Positions 23,150 to 36,257 of a DNA stretch of 64,000 nucleotides are shown piece after piece (positions within the stretch are counted from its first letter, which is position 1; each line of letters opens with the position of its first letter). Made by a program: the position numbers and the translations under genes. The DNA comes from Antitrichia curtipendula. Taxonomy: Eukaryota > Streptophyta > Bryopsida > Hypnales > Leucodontaceae. The notes under the pieces are model-generated. The model searched no databases. It saw only the letters and a program-made list of their open reading frames with translations, and was not told where the DNA came from. The stretch spans positions 24,386,981 to 24,450,980 of the forward strand of contig OX579640.1 of the NCBI GenBank assembly GCA_951230915.1. Reading direction: 5' to 3'.

Positions 23150-26100
23150 TGACTCATTATTTCAACCCTAAACATTAGAGAGGCGAGGGTTAGAACAAGA
23201 GGCTCCACCAAACAAGTTCATATTAGATGCTTATTTGAACTTTGAACGCATAAAAAATCAACCACTAATCATTTTGTTACAAGAACATTGGATGAGTGAA
23301 GATAGGTGTAAGATGAGAAGTCATAGTCTACCTTTTTCTAGTAGATTTAGGGCTTGGAATGCCTCCTTCAAAGTGGATGGAGAGTCTAGAAGATGGCACC
23401 CAGGCACGGACATCTTAATCAACAAGAATCTATCTTATTAAGTTACAAAGGAAGGGCTTATCAAGGAGGGAAGGGCTCAATTTATCACCCTCAAATCTAG
23501 TCATGAACACTTAATAACTACAATAAATATTTATGCACCAAGTACATCTACGGAAAGGTGCTTACTATGGCAAGATATTGTGGAAGTCAACTTAGATGGT
23601 GACTCCTTTATATTGGGGTGGGATTTCAATAGGGTGGAGACGGATAGTGACCGTTGGGGTAGCACCAGATATTGTATCACCCCCAATAGAAGGGAAAGGG
23701 TGGTTTAGTCACGACTTATAATCCACTATGGTTTAGAGGACTCTTGGTAGTTAGACAACTTCGCAAAGGGTCGGACAAAAGATATACATGGGACAACAAT
23801 AGAGATGGGGAGGCAAAGAGGTGTGCCAAGATTGCCCACTTATATGTGTCAATATTACTACAAAATCAAGGAGGGGGGATGGATATCCACCTGCACACCA
23901 AAATTTCTAATCATACGCTAGCCACCCTCCAACTCCTACCATGCCTACGAAGACCCCGAGAAGGGAGTTTCTACAAATTGAAATCCTTCATAGTCAAAAG
24001 TTCAAAGATATATTGGAGGTTGAATGGGAAAAGGTAGAAAATGTTGAAATGGTCTCATGGATAGATTGGATAGAAGGGTCTCAAATAAGGATTTTGTTAG
24101 AGGCTAGCAAAATTAGCAAGGAAAAGAGAGTGAAAAAATACAAAAAAGAAAATGCGGCATTAAGGGTCATAAGAGAAGAGGAGACCCACCTCTCTATCCA
24201 TCCTAGGGATGAGGACTCTATCAAGAGGTTGGACTCGGCCAGAACTACACTATATGAAATTTTCTTAGACTTGTTAGATATTGAATATCATGCAGTGTCT
24301 ACTAGGTGGCTCAAAAATGGAGATAGGTGCACAAATGAATTTTTTCAAGTGTTCTGGGACTCCAACAAAAGAGCCAACATAACTCAGCTTTGAGTTGATG
24401 GGGAGACTATAACTAGTCGGGGGGGAAAATCAAAGGCTATCAGGGAATTCTATACAAAACTATATATAGCTGAACTAGAGACATTGGAGGTTCTCACATC
24501 GAGAAGAACAATACTCAGCAATGTCCCCTCCACTGTTTTCATTTCACATAATTTGGTGCTTAAGAAAGAGCTTACCTTGCTAGAGGTGCAAGACACCATA
24601 AAAGTGCTATCAATTGGGAAAGTGGCCGGAAATGATGGAATCCCGATTGACTTCTTCAAATCTTGTACAAAGGCGGTAGTGTGAATTTTTTAAAGTAGTG
24701 AAAAAGGTCTTAGGGACTAGAGAGCGGACTCAAGGGCAGAATAGAGGCATTATTGCCTTGATACCAAAGGGAGGAAGTACAAGTCTCATCAAGAACTATC
24801 AACCTATCACCTTACTTTCGTCATTCTATAAGTTGGTTGCAAAGGTTTTGGCACTTTGCTTACAAACTATACTTCCGGAAATTGTAAGACCAAACCAAGT
24901 AGGATTTGTTCAAGGAAGATGCATCCTTCACAATGTCTTTTTGGCACAAAAAAACTATGCATTATATAGAGGAGTTAGGTCAAGATTTTACCTTATTGCT
25001 CCTCAATTTTGAAAAGGCACACGACTGCATCTCCTAGCCGTTCATGGAAGCCATTTTGAGAAAAAAAGGGTTCCACCAGGATTTTATAAAAGGAGTTATG
25101 GCTCTTTATAAGAATGCTTCCTCCTTGGTTTTGGTAAACGGTGAAGTAGGGGAGGTATTTGATCTATCACGAGTAGTGAAACAAGGTTGTCCACTAGCCC
25201 TCTTTTTGTTCATAGTGGCCTTGGATGCATTAGGGTATATGATGGTTGACGAGAGATACAATATAAAAGGTCTAAAGCTCCTAGGGGGAGCGGAGCTACT
25301 AGATGCCTATTTTGCAAATGACGCTGCAATATATCCTGAGGGCATGGAAACCAAATTAAACAAAGTCTTTGGAGTGGTAACAATCTTTTGCTTAGCAATG
25401 AGCTCCAAAATTAATTGGAATGAATCTTCCGCCACATGGGCATCCATTAATCCCAAAACAAATCATATATTGTGAGGGGAAGAAATGGGGCTCAAATGGA
25501 TACCATAGGGGTAAGGTGTAAGGTATCTAGGACCATTAATAGGATTTCACCTACCCCCAGACACCAACACAATTATGTTGATTACATTTCTTTGAAATAA
25601 CTTAGGAAATTGGGCAACAAAAATAATTTCTCTAGCAAGAAGGATCCTCATATGCAATCAAGTTTTACTAGCAACAAGTTGGTATATGGCGGCTTACTGA
25701 GGTATTTCACTCAAGAATTGCGATCTCATCCGGAGTTTCATGAGAACATATGTGTGGATGAGATGGAAAAAAGAGGATGCGTGGCCAGAGTACAATGGAA
25801 TGCATGTATTCTTCCACTCTCGGAAGGGGAGTCAAACTTATTGACCCACAAATCCAAACTCAAGCCCTACTAGCAAAGATAGTGGTTAGGATTCTTTCTC
25901 CAAGCAATGAACCGTGGAAAATTCTACTACGACACAAAATAGACACTAGCAGGCCACTAAGGGACTCCAAGTGGCAAGCAACCCCCAATTAACTATTCTA
26001 TAAGAATGGAGTGAGGAAAAACAATGATTTCTCACTCATAGACGTTTGTCTAAAAGCATTCATAGTAGTTAGAGGTAATTTGACAATATTAGAGCCCCAA

Positions 26101-27480
26101 GAGTCATATGATATCTTAAGACAACTACTATTTAGTAATCCATTGATCATAGAGGAGGAAAATATCCCTTTGAATACGGGGGAGAACCACGGATTACACT
26201 TGTGGACTAGAGAAGGCATTGAGAGATTCATAGATGTATGGGCAAAGATTTAGAGGACTTGCTTTCTTCAAAACAAATTCAAGACACTTCACCAAGGAAA
26301 AGAGCAGTCACAAAAAAGGAAAGGGCAAGAAGGATCAAATTGATATCTCATATCCCTTGGAATCTAGAGGAAAGAACTAGAGTTTGGAGTAAAGGAGAAT
26401 GGCTTTTTGTCCCAGGGACACACTACTTTTACCACATTATCCATCCAGATCTTCCAGAGGCTCTAGTGTCTTATTTCCTTTGGAACAAGGAAACTGGAAT
26501 TCTATCGAAATCAGGAGTAGCCAACCCTCCAACAACAGGGCTCAAAACAGCTCAAGTGGTCCTTTGAAATGCTCAAGCTCGATCATTCTTAGAGTGCAAT
26601 CCTAAAGAGGCTTTCGAACACCCTAACACGGTATGAGTTTTTAATATGTAGGCAATAGAAGATCTCACATGGGCCCCTAGAGAGTGCAGATGGAAAAATA
26701 GGGAGTATAAAAGAAGTTCCATTCTACTCTTATACATCAAATAGGGGTTATAAATATAGATTAACAACAATGGAAATAATGCCCTTAAGGGTTAGACTAC
26801 TCAAGGACAAATAATATTTGGCGCATCAAATCAAAAAGGTGTTTCAATTCTTAGCACAATTCTAGACCAAAAATGCAAGCGACATTCTTATGGACACTAT
26901 TCAATAGAAGAGGCGTCATAGGAGAATGGCTCAATTGGAGGATACATGGCGCCCTCATGGGATGCTCAACATGTCCTAATCCTATAGAAACTATCCAACA
27001 CCTCTCCTGGAAGTGCCCACACACTTAGGAGTTATGGGAGAGAGTGATAGACAATTTCCAAGCTCCAAAATTTCAAAATTTGGGGCAAATACTTATCGGC
27101 AACATAGAAGTTGATTGTATTAGAAACATAGAAAAAATTGTTTTTGATAAACAACCTTGGGACATTCTTAGATGTTTTTTCATTTGGTTTGTTTGGACAG
27201 ATGGATGTAGTAAGAGATAAGAAGACAAAGCAGTGAATAGAGAGAGAAATATTTTCCTCTACTTGGATCGCAACGCTCCACGCGGGTGTTGTCATCTAGC
27301 GCCACATTCGTAGTATCATCAAAGACCTTGAGTCTCTAGATATAACCTAGAAGGCTTTCCACATGGAATGGTCCCAGCTTTTCTATAACAATGGAAACAA
27401 AAGATGGAATTATAATGTTCCCTCTCTGTTCAATGACTAGCAATTGTAAGTTTTTAATTTGAAGGGGGCGGTTGCCCCCC
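23150..27480 (+). pseudogene. Degraded L1-type LINE (endonuclease, reverse transcriptase, zinc finger)
   Basis: Domains appear in the order expected for a plant L1 ORF2, spread over several frames. The apurinic-type endonuclease starts near 23235 (LIILLQEHW) and continues near 23520 (INIYAPS, then LGWDFNRVETD in place of the usual GGDFN). Reverse transcriptase runs from about 24560 to 25480 (GNDGIPIDFF; NYQPITLLSSFYKLVAKVLA; QVGFVQGR; VKQGCPLALFLF). The catalytic FADD box reads FAND at about 25312. A zf-RVT zinc finger near 26960-27030 reads CSTC, H-L, then KCPH. Many stops and frameshifts are present, for example TAG in 'CIS*PF' near 25035. No target duplication was identified. It sits between two similar R tracts and is certainly inactive. 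Confidence 0.88.
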
Positions 27481-27499
27481 ACTTAGTCCTTTTGGCTTT

Positions 27500-28560
27500 C
27501 ACAGCAAGTTTTAAGTAGGATCAAGGCCTAGGATCAAGTTAGACTATTAAGACAAAGTATCAAATCAAGTTTGAACTTAGAATCCTATAGTAGAAGGTTA
27601 GAGGTTTTCAAAAACATAAAATACCTAGAAATCAAAGTTAAAACAAAAAAGACATAGGCAAATGGAATATAGGTGTTAGGATGGATGAAACTTAGCAAAG
27701 TTCATCTAAAAAAAAATAAGAATGGAAACTTTGGAAGTAAATAATCCCTAGAAGTCAAAAATGAATTCCAAATTTAGTTTCAAACTGTAGAGTCATAGGA
27801 AATAGCATATGAACTTTGAAGTACTTATTAGTGATCAAAGTCGTGAGGAAGTATTCATCCAATATAAAACTCGTAAATGAGTAAGAATCTTTTAACCAAA
27901 GTAGATAACTCAAATTTTAGGTAAAATTGGAATTTAGGAGAATTGGAATCTAGGAAAAAAGGATGAATGAAGTTTACATAGTCCATCCAAGGACTATACT
28001 TCATCCAATCATATCTATTATTAGGAAGGTCGGATCACTGTGAATTTTATGTTTTTGGAATTGGTATGAAATTTTTTACAACTTGAAATTGCTAAATTTA
28101 GATTGTAAACACTTTACTTAGAAAACCACAGTGGCCTAATTAGGTTGGCCATTCATGTTGTTATTGCAATTTGATTAGGTTCCCTTGGTTTTTTTTTGCA
28201 AGTTTGTGTACATGTAGGAACTTAGAAAATATCCATTGCTTGGAAGGCACAATGGACCATGCCTAGGCACCCACTTAGTACAAAAAACAAAAACAAAACA
28301 AGAACTTGGTTGTGCTCATGTATTTAAATAACCTCTTAGGATCTACTACGCTACGAACAAGGAAGGAACAACTCAACAGTGCATACACTTAAGGACTCAT
28401 TCTCACCATGTCCGTCTTAGCACTTGGCATCATATCAATACTCATCATAGAGGAGGTTTCTAAAACTCTAACAACAACAAACTCAACAATTGTTATGGAA
28501 GTTAGCAAGGAATTTATAGAGGGTCTAGTTCAAAAGTGATATTGGAGGGGAAAGCACTTA
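27500..28560 (+). repeat. R family intron-like tract, copy R4
   Basis: It matches the end of R3 (22200-22900) across words such as 'TCCATTGCTTGGAAGG', 'AGGCACCCA' and 'AAGAACTTGGTTGTG'. No exon was seen. Sequence from 28560 to 29640 is AT-rich and degenerate, with short frames on both strands that resemble retrotransposon debris but match nothing I can name. Confidence 0.45.
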
Positions 28561-29822
28561 ACAAGGTCATGGATAGGTTTTAGATTCTTAATTCTCCAAA
28601 TGTACATAACATGATTTTTTTGTTCTACAATATTGACACAAGTGGGATCATTAGTCAAATCATGAATTTGAAGTAGGGCTCTACCATTGACTACATGCAC
28701 AACATCATGTTTTTGGGTCTAAAAAAAATTAAAATTTGCCTTTTGAAGATGCTTGCAATGGAATCCAAAAGTAGAATGAATTTGGTTTGTTGATTGTAAT
28801 TGGATAGTGGTCTTAAGAATGCATGGTTGATGTTTGATCACATAAAGTGTGTGAAGGACTTGACGACAATGACTTTCTACGTCTATATTTTAAAATGTTC
28901 TAAAGTTTAAACAATTTCCATGTGCGACATGTAATTGGAAACATAAAGGTGCAATGCATCATGAAGAGATGCTTGATTGTTATTATAAAAAAACACAAAA
29001 GATTGGAGGATGCCAAAATATGGGAAGAAACTCACTTGAATGCAAATAGTGAGTCTTCCTTGTTCTAACTAAATCATGTTTTTCATAATGTGGCTTGTAC
29101 ACAATCTGACTATTGAAATTAACACAAAAAAGGAATAATACTTTAGGAAGAGGTAGATGTGCTACCATGCAATTTGTCCAAGACAATTCACAACAAGTAG
29201 TTGCAACAATTGAAAAATTGTAGAAGCAATTTGTAAATAACAATATGTGATGATAGAATCTATGCCTTCATGCAAATAACAAATTATCAAGCATATCTAA
29301 ACGGATCCACATCTAAGACTAGGCTTTCAAAATATGAGTTAAAATTGAGAGTTGCTCTTCAAATTGGAGATTCAAAGAAGTTGATGGTGACTTTAAACCA
29401 ATTGAAAGGGGGTTCAAGAAATGGCAACTCATGTCTTGCACTTAGAGGGAAAAAAAGTGTTTGGAAGTTTGAAGAAAAATTTGAATCTTTCTACTAGCAC
29501 AGATGATGATTTACGTCATCCGGACAAGGTGAATGCAAGTTCAAACTAAATCTAGATTTGCTTGTTTTTTTTGCATTAGAACAAGCTCTGGTGTCGTAAT
29601 GTAGATAAGTATATTGTATAGAATGTGTGTTGAATTTTATTTTAAAAAGATTCTATAATTTGAAGGTTGAAATTTATTGGTGACACTTCCAATGGCTTCA
29701 TGGTGACGCTTTGAATGGCTTCAAGGTGACGCTTGTTGCTAATAGAGTTGTTAAAAAGACGAAAGTCCAAGACTTGTTTTACCAGTTTGGGGTATTTTTT
29801 TGAGTTCATTTAAAATCTATAT

Positions 29823-30305
29823 GTGGATTTAGAGTTCGACTCTAGAATGTCGAACTGGAGGATTTTTATAGAGTCGCAAGATCCAGAGTCTCAATCAGAG
29901 GCTGAACTAGAGCTTTCCTTGTCACAAATGTCAGTTCAACCATCTCAACCGATGATTTCTGTACCAATGTCAATTTATTTGCAAGATGAGGCTGGACCTT
30001 CTCGTCTATTAAAGAAACCTCATGTAGAATAGTGTTGGCATGGTAATCTCCAAAGAGACACTCGTACTTTGGTGATCCTACTCCAAGTTGGATGTGTTGA
30101 ACGAGACATCCAAGAAGTGACATTTGAAGGAAGTTATGAGGGCCTGAACGACGACCAATATTATTGTATGGTAAGGCCAATCAAAAGAAGCCCTGGCCAC
30201 CAGTGTTGGTTAAAAAGGCCAGTGAATCCTTTAACAAAGGCCAAACATGCAAATTGTGTCGCAAATATTGTCAAGCGCACCCTCAAGTTCTTGCAGATGG
30301 AATAG
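29823..30305 (+). other. Unidentified coding-like stretch
   Basis: A 69-codon frame (29823-30032) rich in acidic residues and serine (ESQDPESQSEAELELSLSQ) ends in TAG. It is followed in the same general region by a frame with GCVERDIQEVTFEGSYEGL and, in another frame, a Cys-rich KLCRKYC. It looks like a decayed protein-coding exon or transposon gene. I do not recognise the family. 30306-31840 holds no recognised feature. Confidence 0.25.
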
Positions 30306-31839
30306 CGTTCTTCTTCGACTTTAATTTTTACCTCTATTTGATTTTGGTTGAAGTTTTATAGTTAATTTATGTTTTTTATACTTTATTTGTGTATTAGGAA
30401 TTGAAAGTTAAGAAAATAAAGATAGTTTCCCTCCTAGTTTGGATCTTAGAGGCTTTTTGGTCTTGAAAGATGAATAGGAACTTACCTTTGAGATTTTTCT
30501 TGGACCAATGGGTGTTTGGAGGCTCATGTGATGTGTGCATGGACTGATTCCACCTATCTTAGGGGTCTAGAGGCTTAGGTAGGCACCTTCTTTCTTTCTT
30601 CTAGTCGGGGTTTGTGTGTAGTGGGGATATGAGATGTATGTGCTGGATTTTGGAAGGCCGAGAGTTCAAGCGGTCACAAATTTTGATGTACAAATTATTT
30701 TGAAATGAAAATTTGAAGGTTTGTTTCCCTTCTCATTTCCATTTCAAAAAACATTTTGTGCATGATTTGGAGTTGGGAGCAAAAAGTTACAAGCGTGTGA
30801 GTGGAAGAGAGTCTGCTGTCACCTGATAAAGAAGAGCAGAGATTCGAGTGGTCACCGAAGTTTGTAGTTTTTGCTCGTGTCTTTGAAATTTTGGAGAGTT
30901 AGCGAGAATTTTTTTAGCTTTCTAGAAACTTATCACTCAAAGCAATTGAAGCTATGTAGAGAAAGATATGGGTCTTTGAATAGTAGAGAGTCTGTTGCCC
31001 TTATCGTTTGAAATCCGAATCTTTGTAGAGCTATAGATTTTGTTTGAAGAACCACTTATAAGTGAATTTTTTTGTGAAGATAGAAGATTTTTTTAGCTTT
31101 TTGAAAAACTATTAAACTCTTATTTTGATAAAATAAAAAATAAAAAAATTATAGGTGGTGAAGCTAAAGAAGGTCTGTTGCCTTCTTATTTCGGGTAGAA
31201 TATAGATAGGATGAGTGTATATTTGTGTTTTCTTTTAAGACTTGAAAATTTGAAGATAAGAAAAATGAAGACTTGTGTGCTGTGGCTTGTGGCTTGTGGC
31301 TTGTTATTCCTAGCCGGTTTTGGAGGCTTGTTATTTTTATTTCTGTATTGTAAACATTGTTGTGAGTTATGTAGGGATCCAATAATCGCCCCATTTTGTA
31401 TCTGTGGCAACAAAGTGGAATTGATCACCTACATGGTCGTTATTTTATGTCATTCCTACTGGTGAGGCACATTTGCTGATCACCGTGGGTTTGAAGTTTA
31501 GGAGCCTATCTTTCGGACGGTTCAACTCATGGTCTGGCCGTCCCATTTTATCCGTCCAAAGCCTATGGTTTCTTATCTCCTACCTGACCTTTGAACCCAT
31601 ATAGAGCCATTACAAGATAGGACAACGAGAAGTTGTTTGAAGATTAAAAGACTAGAAGATTCAACTCAACCTCCAAGCAAATAATTCTCAATTGCAACCA
31701 GATACTCTGCATATTCCCAAAGCGTCCTCCTCTCTATACGACACCGGTCAATGCATACATTAGAGAAGTTCCTCATATCACTTGGTGAAAAAGTCATATT
31801 GTAATGTGCTTCAATGGTACATTGCAAGAGTCTTCTACA

Positions 31840-32945
31840 AGATTGCTACAAAGTGCTACTCCCAATCTCTAGAAGAAAAACGTATCCACTACAACCGACT
31901 GAAATGCAACTACATGTCATATGCAACTGCCCTGCAACTACAATCCATGTATATTTGCACCAACTTTGACATAGTTACACTGTAGTTGCAAAATAGTTGC
32001 AAAGTAGTCGCACCATGTAGTTATGTATACAGGAATGTAACAAAAGAGTTGATGTGAGGTACTTTACATCCAATCTTCATCACAATTGTCGATGTGGACA
32101 ATTTTACGTTCTATAGAGTCCAATGTGTCTATCTATAGTTGCATGTAATTTAAATTCGATAGCAATTTAACTAGAATGCAACTAGATTGCAACTGGACTG
32201 CAATTGGATTGCAACTATAGTGCAACTAGACTACAACTACATTGCAATTATAATTTGACTAGTATTTGACTTAAAAACAACTAGACTTTAACTTGAAAAA
32301 ATTAGCATGCATCTAGAAAACAACTAAAATGTAACTACTATTAAGTCTTTTATTAGTTGTCCCACATAAATTGTCAAGAATACCATTAGGCTGAACATAT
32401 AAGAATTGCAAATTATAGCAGTATTGTATAATGAATTTTGATAATGAAATTCTAATATTTATATATTTTGTAGATTTTTTCACTTTGTAGATTTCTACAA
32501 TTTTTAGGTTTTTATAATCTTCAAAAATCTATAAATATTTAAAGTTTAAAATATTTCTAGATTTGGCAATCTAAAAAAAGATAGATCTGAAATTTAGAAT
32601 CTACAAATCTTTGAAATTCAAATTTCAAATCTACAAGTCACAAAGACGCAAACTAGTTGCACATCAATCGCAAATTAGTTGCACACTAATCGCAAACCAG
32701 TTGTAAGTCAATCGCAAACCAGTTGCACACAAATGACTTCTACATAAGCAACCACATCAGAAAAGTTCATCGGTGAACTTTCAAGTATATTGTCAAATGA
32801 TAACAATTTTGAAATTTTTTGCAACTGCTTTGCAACTAGTGCAACTTGTCCACTGCAACTGCGGGCTCTAAATTGTCACCTAATTGCAAACGGCTCATGC
32901 AACTACAAAACCAGTTGCAAACAGTAGCTGCATAACTCCTCGTTT
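31840..32945. repeat. GCAACT-rich irregular repeat tract
   Basis: The words GCAACTA, TTGCAACT and AGTTGCA recur dozens of times, densest at 31900-32350 and 32640-32740. In the latter, CAAACCAGTTGCACA and TCAATCGCAAA alternate with a period of about 20-25 bases. There is no gene. 32946-33937 has short frames (32954-33151, 33189-33536) with no recognisable product. Confidence 0.7.
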
Positions 32946-33941
32946 TTTTTGTAGTGAATAGCATGGAACCAAAAAAAAATGCTTTGCTCAAATTACAAAG
33001 TAGTACTTTAGTTCTAGTAGCACTCCAGCTCCCACCTATTATGGGTGCAAGACAAAGTATAACTCCACTAAGGCGGTTGTCTCCAACTTCTAATTCTATT
33101 CAAATGATGCGTGATAGAATTGTAACACTCATGGGTTTTAGATTAGTCTAAAGTACTAGAGGTTAAGTTGATCTTTACATAGACAAATATGACTAATCAA
33201 AAGATATTTTTCTTACAACATGTTGGCTTTTGGTTACAAGCATGTGAGTCTATGTTTCCACGTTCTCTATTCAACATGTTGAGATTTTTTGAACCTACTA
33301 TATTTGAGCACAATGGTCTTGTAAACCCAGATCAATATTTGATGACTTGGAAGAAAAAAATATTCAAAGTATCTCAAACACACCAACAATTGACGTCAAG
33401 ACAAGTAGAAGAATGCTCAAAATATGAAGGGAAGCATCATCAATATTACTATACTACTATTTCCAAGGCTCAGAGCCATAATATGTTTAAAAAACAAAAT
33501 TTGCACTACTTCAAATGTATATTGCATTTCTGTTAGCATGTTCCTAAAATGCTCATACTTAGTCTCATATCCAAATTTTGTTGATATAGTTGTGGCTGCA
33601 ATTGGTAGTTGACCACAATACATGAATTGCAAGCACCTATATTATTTGCAAGATAAATTCCAGGAAAGAAAAGTTCATTTTCGCCTTCAGCATTAGCTTC
33701 AATGAAGTGAAGTTGATCCTTTCTAGGACTAAAATTCTCAAAGTGGACAACTAGAAATTTCTATAGTTCACATAATATTGTCAGTGGTTTTACCATTTTT
33801 CTTATAATATGTACACATCTAGATATGATTTGAGTAGTCTATTTGGAGATTAGTGGTACGACTACTATACAAGGCATATTGTTGTGGAATAATAAGAAGG
33901 CTAAGAATGACAAGGTATTGTAATTTTGCCAATTTGTTTAA

Positions 33942-34869
33942 CCCCTAAAGGACCAAACACCGATTTTTGACAACATAGCAATTTGGGGTAGCTCACTACG
34001 ACCAGAATTTATTTTTCTTCTTTGAAATTTTCACACAAGATATGCCCGAGGAGTAGCTTTAAGGCCCAACAATTTTCATAACTTTTGACTATGTGGTTAA
34101 AAGTTATTGCATGATATGTCATTTCATTGGTTGGTGGGCAACCCGAGTAGCTGAAAAAATTTCTTTAAAAATCACTTTGTTTAAAAATAAAAATTTGAAA
34201 TTAGTTCTTTAGATTTATATAGACGTGGGAAGCTTTGAATCATTCTATTTTGATTAATGACATGAAAGTTATGAGGAATTTTAGTTTGAGGGTAGTTATG
34301 GAATCTCTACTCTAAGATAAACTTTGAAGTCCTTTATTTAACTCAATTTTCAATATTTTTGAAAAAAAATAAAAACATTGGGTATATATTGTTTCTTACA
34401 ACATTACAACCGTTGGAATTGGCATTTTTCAATTCCATATTTAAATTCTTAACAATTTAGTATTTTGAACATTCTCTACCTCTTTCTACTTACTATTTTT
34501 TTCCTATATAATTTACAATTCCAAATGAGCTGGTTTTTTTCAAGCATGTAGCCAACTTGCCTTGAAGAATGAATCCAAAGAGTAACCACAATTTTGGACA
34601 TTTTTTCATTCAAATTTGACCTTGTGAAGTGCAGCTGTCCGGATTTTCGCAGGGCCAAAAAATGGATTTTTGTCAATTCAAATGCTATTATCTTGCAATC
34701 CACACAGTGGAGATTTTTGAAATTTTTTCCACAACTTCTCAAACTAATTTAATACAAGATATTAAGTTCACATTTTTCCAATCTTTTTTTTTCTAAAATT
34801 TGGTACTTGTACTAGAAATAGCAGTTTTGGAGCAGTTTTGGTGAAAATATAGTCTTTGACCTTTAGGGG
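33942..34869 (+). mobile_element. piggyBac-type element A2, 928 bp
   Basis: TTAA at 33938-33941 and 34870-34873. Ends CCCCTAAAGGACCAAACACC and GACCTTTAGGGG. It is a near full-length relative of A1 in the same orientation. Its right TTAA is also the left TTAA of the large piggyBac element. Confidence 0.92.
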
Positions 34870-36257
34870 TTAACCCCTGAGCGCCCAGAGCGAGACAGCC
34901 AAAACTGGGGTACAAATGACCGACCTTCACTCCAAATGTGACTGCAAGTTATTCACGGAGATGCAGAAAACGTGACCGTTGAATTTTATAAAGCCTTGGC
35001 ATATCGAGGTACTGGAAAAGTGCAGATTCATTTCACCGTGTGGATGTTATTATTATAGGAGTCAAACTGCAGTTGACTTTCAAAAATGTGCCTGCTTTTG
35101 GGGGGGGCACGTACTTTCGAGTAGTCTCGATTGCTGCTCCGAGGAGAGTCTGCCCCTGAAATTCTCGGATAACCAAGCACTTGTCAATCTCTGACAGCCC
35201 ACAAATTTTCAGAGCCTGATCACCTACGGTTTAGGCACAATCGACAATTGAATACGGCTGGGTCACGGCGGAGAAGCAGGGGTCCACCGGGATCTGCGAA
35301 CGGATTAGACTGACACGTCGCTTTGGGGGGGTGGCACGTTGTCCCTGCAACCTGCCATGTCAGGCGTCCCGCGCCTTGGGATAACTGCCCGAGGTCAGCT
35401 GAAGGAGGCTCCGCCTACAGGGCCAAGCGACAACCTGCACGACGCAGTCTGGGGCTGCTCCCGACATTTTGAGGCGGCAGGTAAAAAAAAATATGTGGAC
35501 GGGTGGAGAATCAAGGTGCCCTCATAATGCCGAAACGACCCACATCATACGAATACAAATTCTTTGCTCAAAATACCATGTCACATAGACGACAATGCGG
35601 GCTCCCATAATATGCCCACATTTGCTGAGAGAATAAAGTGCATGTGCTATAAGACTGGCACACACAGCATGCACTACCAGACCACCAATGACATCCAGAA
35701 AACCTCAAATTTAGGATGACAACACCACCTGCAAAGAGATCATATGTACGTAAGCATAAACACATTGTACACGCACAGGACAAGTAAGCAACAAAATGTT
35801 TCCCTTCCACCGTCACAGGACTATCACGAAGCACAACTGCCTGCCGCACTCTCTCAAGACAGGGCGATTAGGGCTTCAATTTCTACATTCCTCATACTCC
35901 GCCACAACTTCCTCGAACCTCCGCATCCATTCACTGAAACATCACAAAGCCAAACTCAAAGACGAATCGCACACTCCATGGTCTAGGCCAACTAATGCTA
36001 CCCTTCAAAGCCAAACCTCCGCTTGACCCCGCCACCTCCACGTCCACAACCTTTCAACGACAAGATTCGCACACCATGCACTCTGTTCAGACATAATCGG
36101 AGGCACAAGGGTGTCAATTCAATTAGAGGCACAATGTGGGAGCATAATCAGCAGCACCATCTTATAAGAAAACAAAAACGAACAGTCATGGAGGCTGAAG
36201 TAAATGCACCTTGGATCATTGGGCAGCCCCAAAGAACTCCCAGCAAGATACCTCCTC

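Noticed and set aside
28560..29640. A copia-type gag gene
   Set aside because: Scattered resemblance only, no continuous frame and no clear CCHC zinc knuckle; too weak to call.
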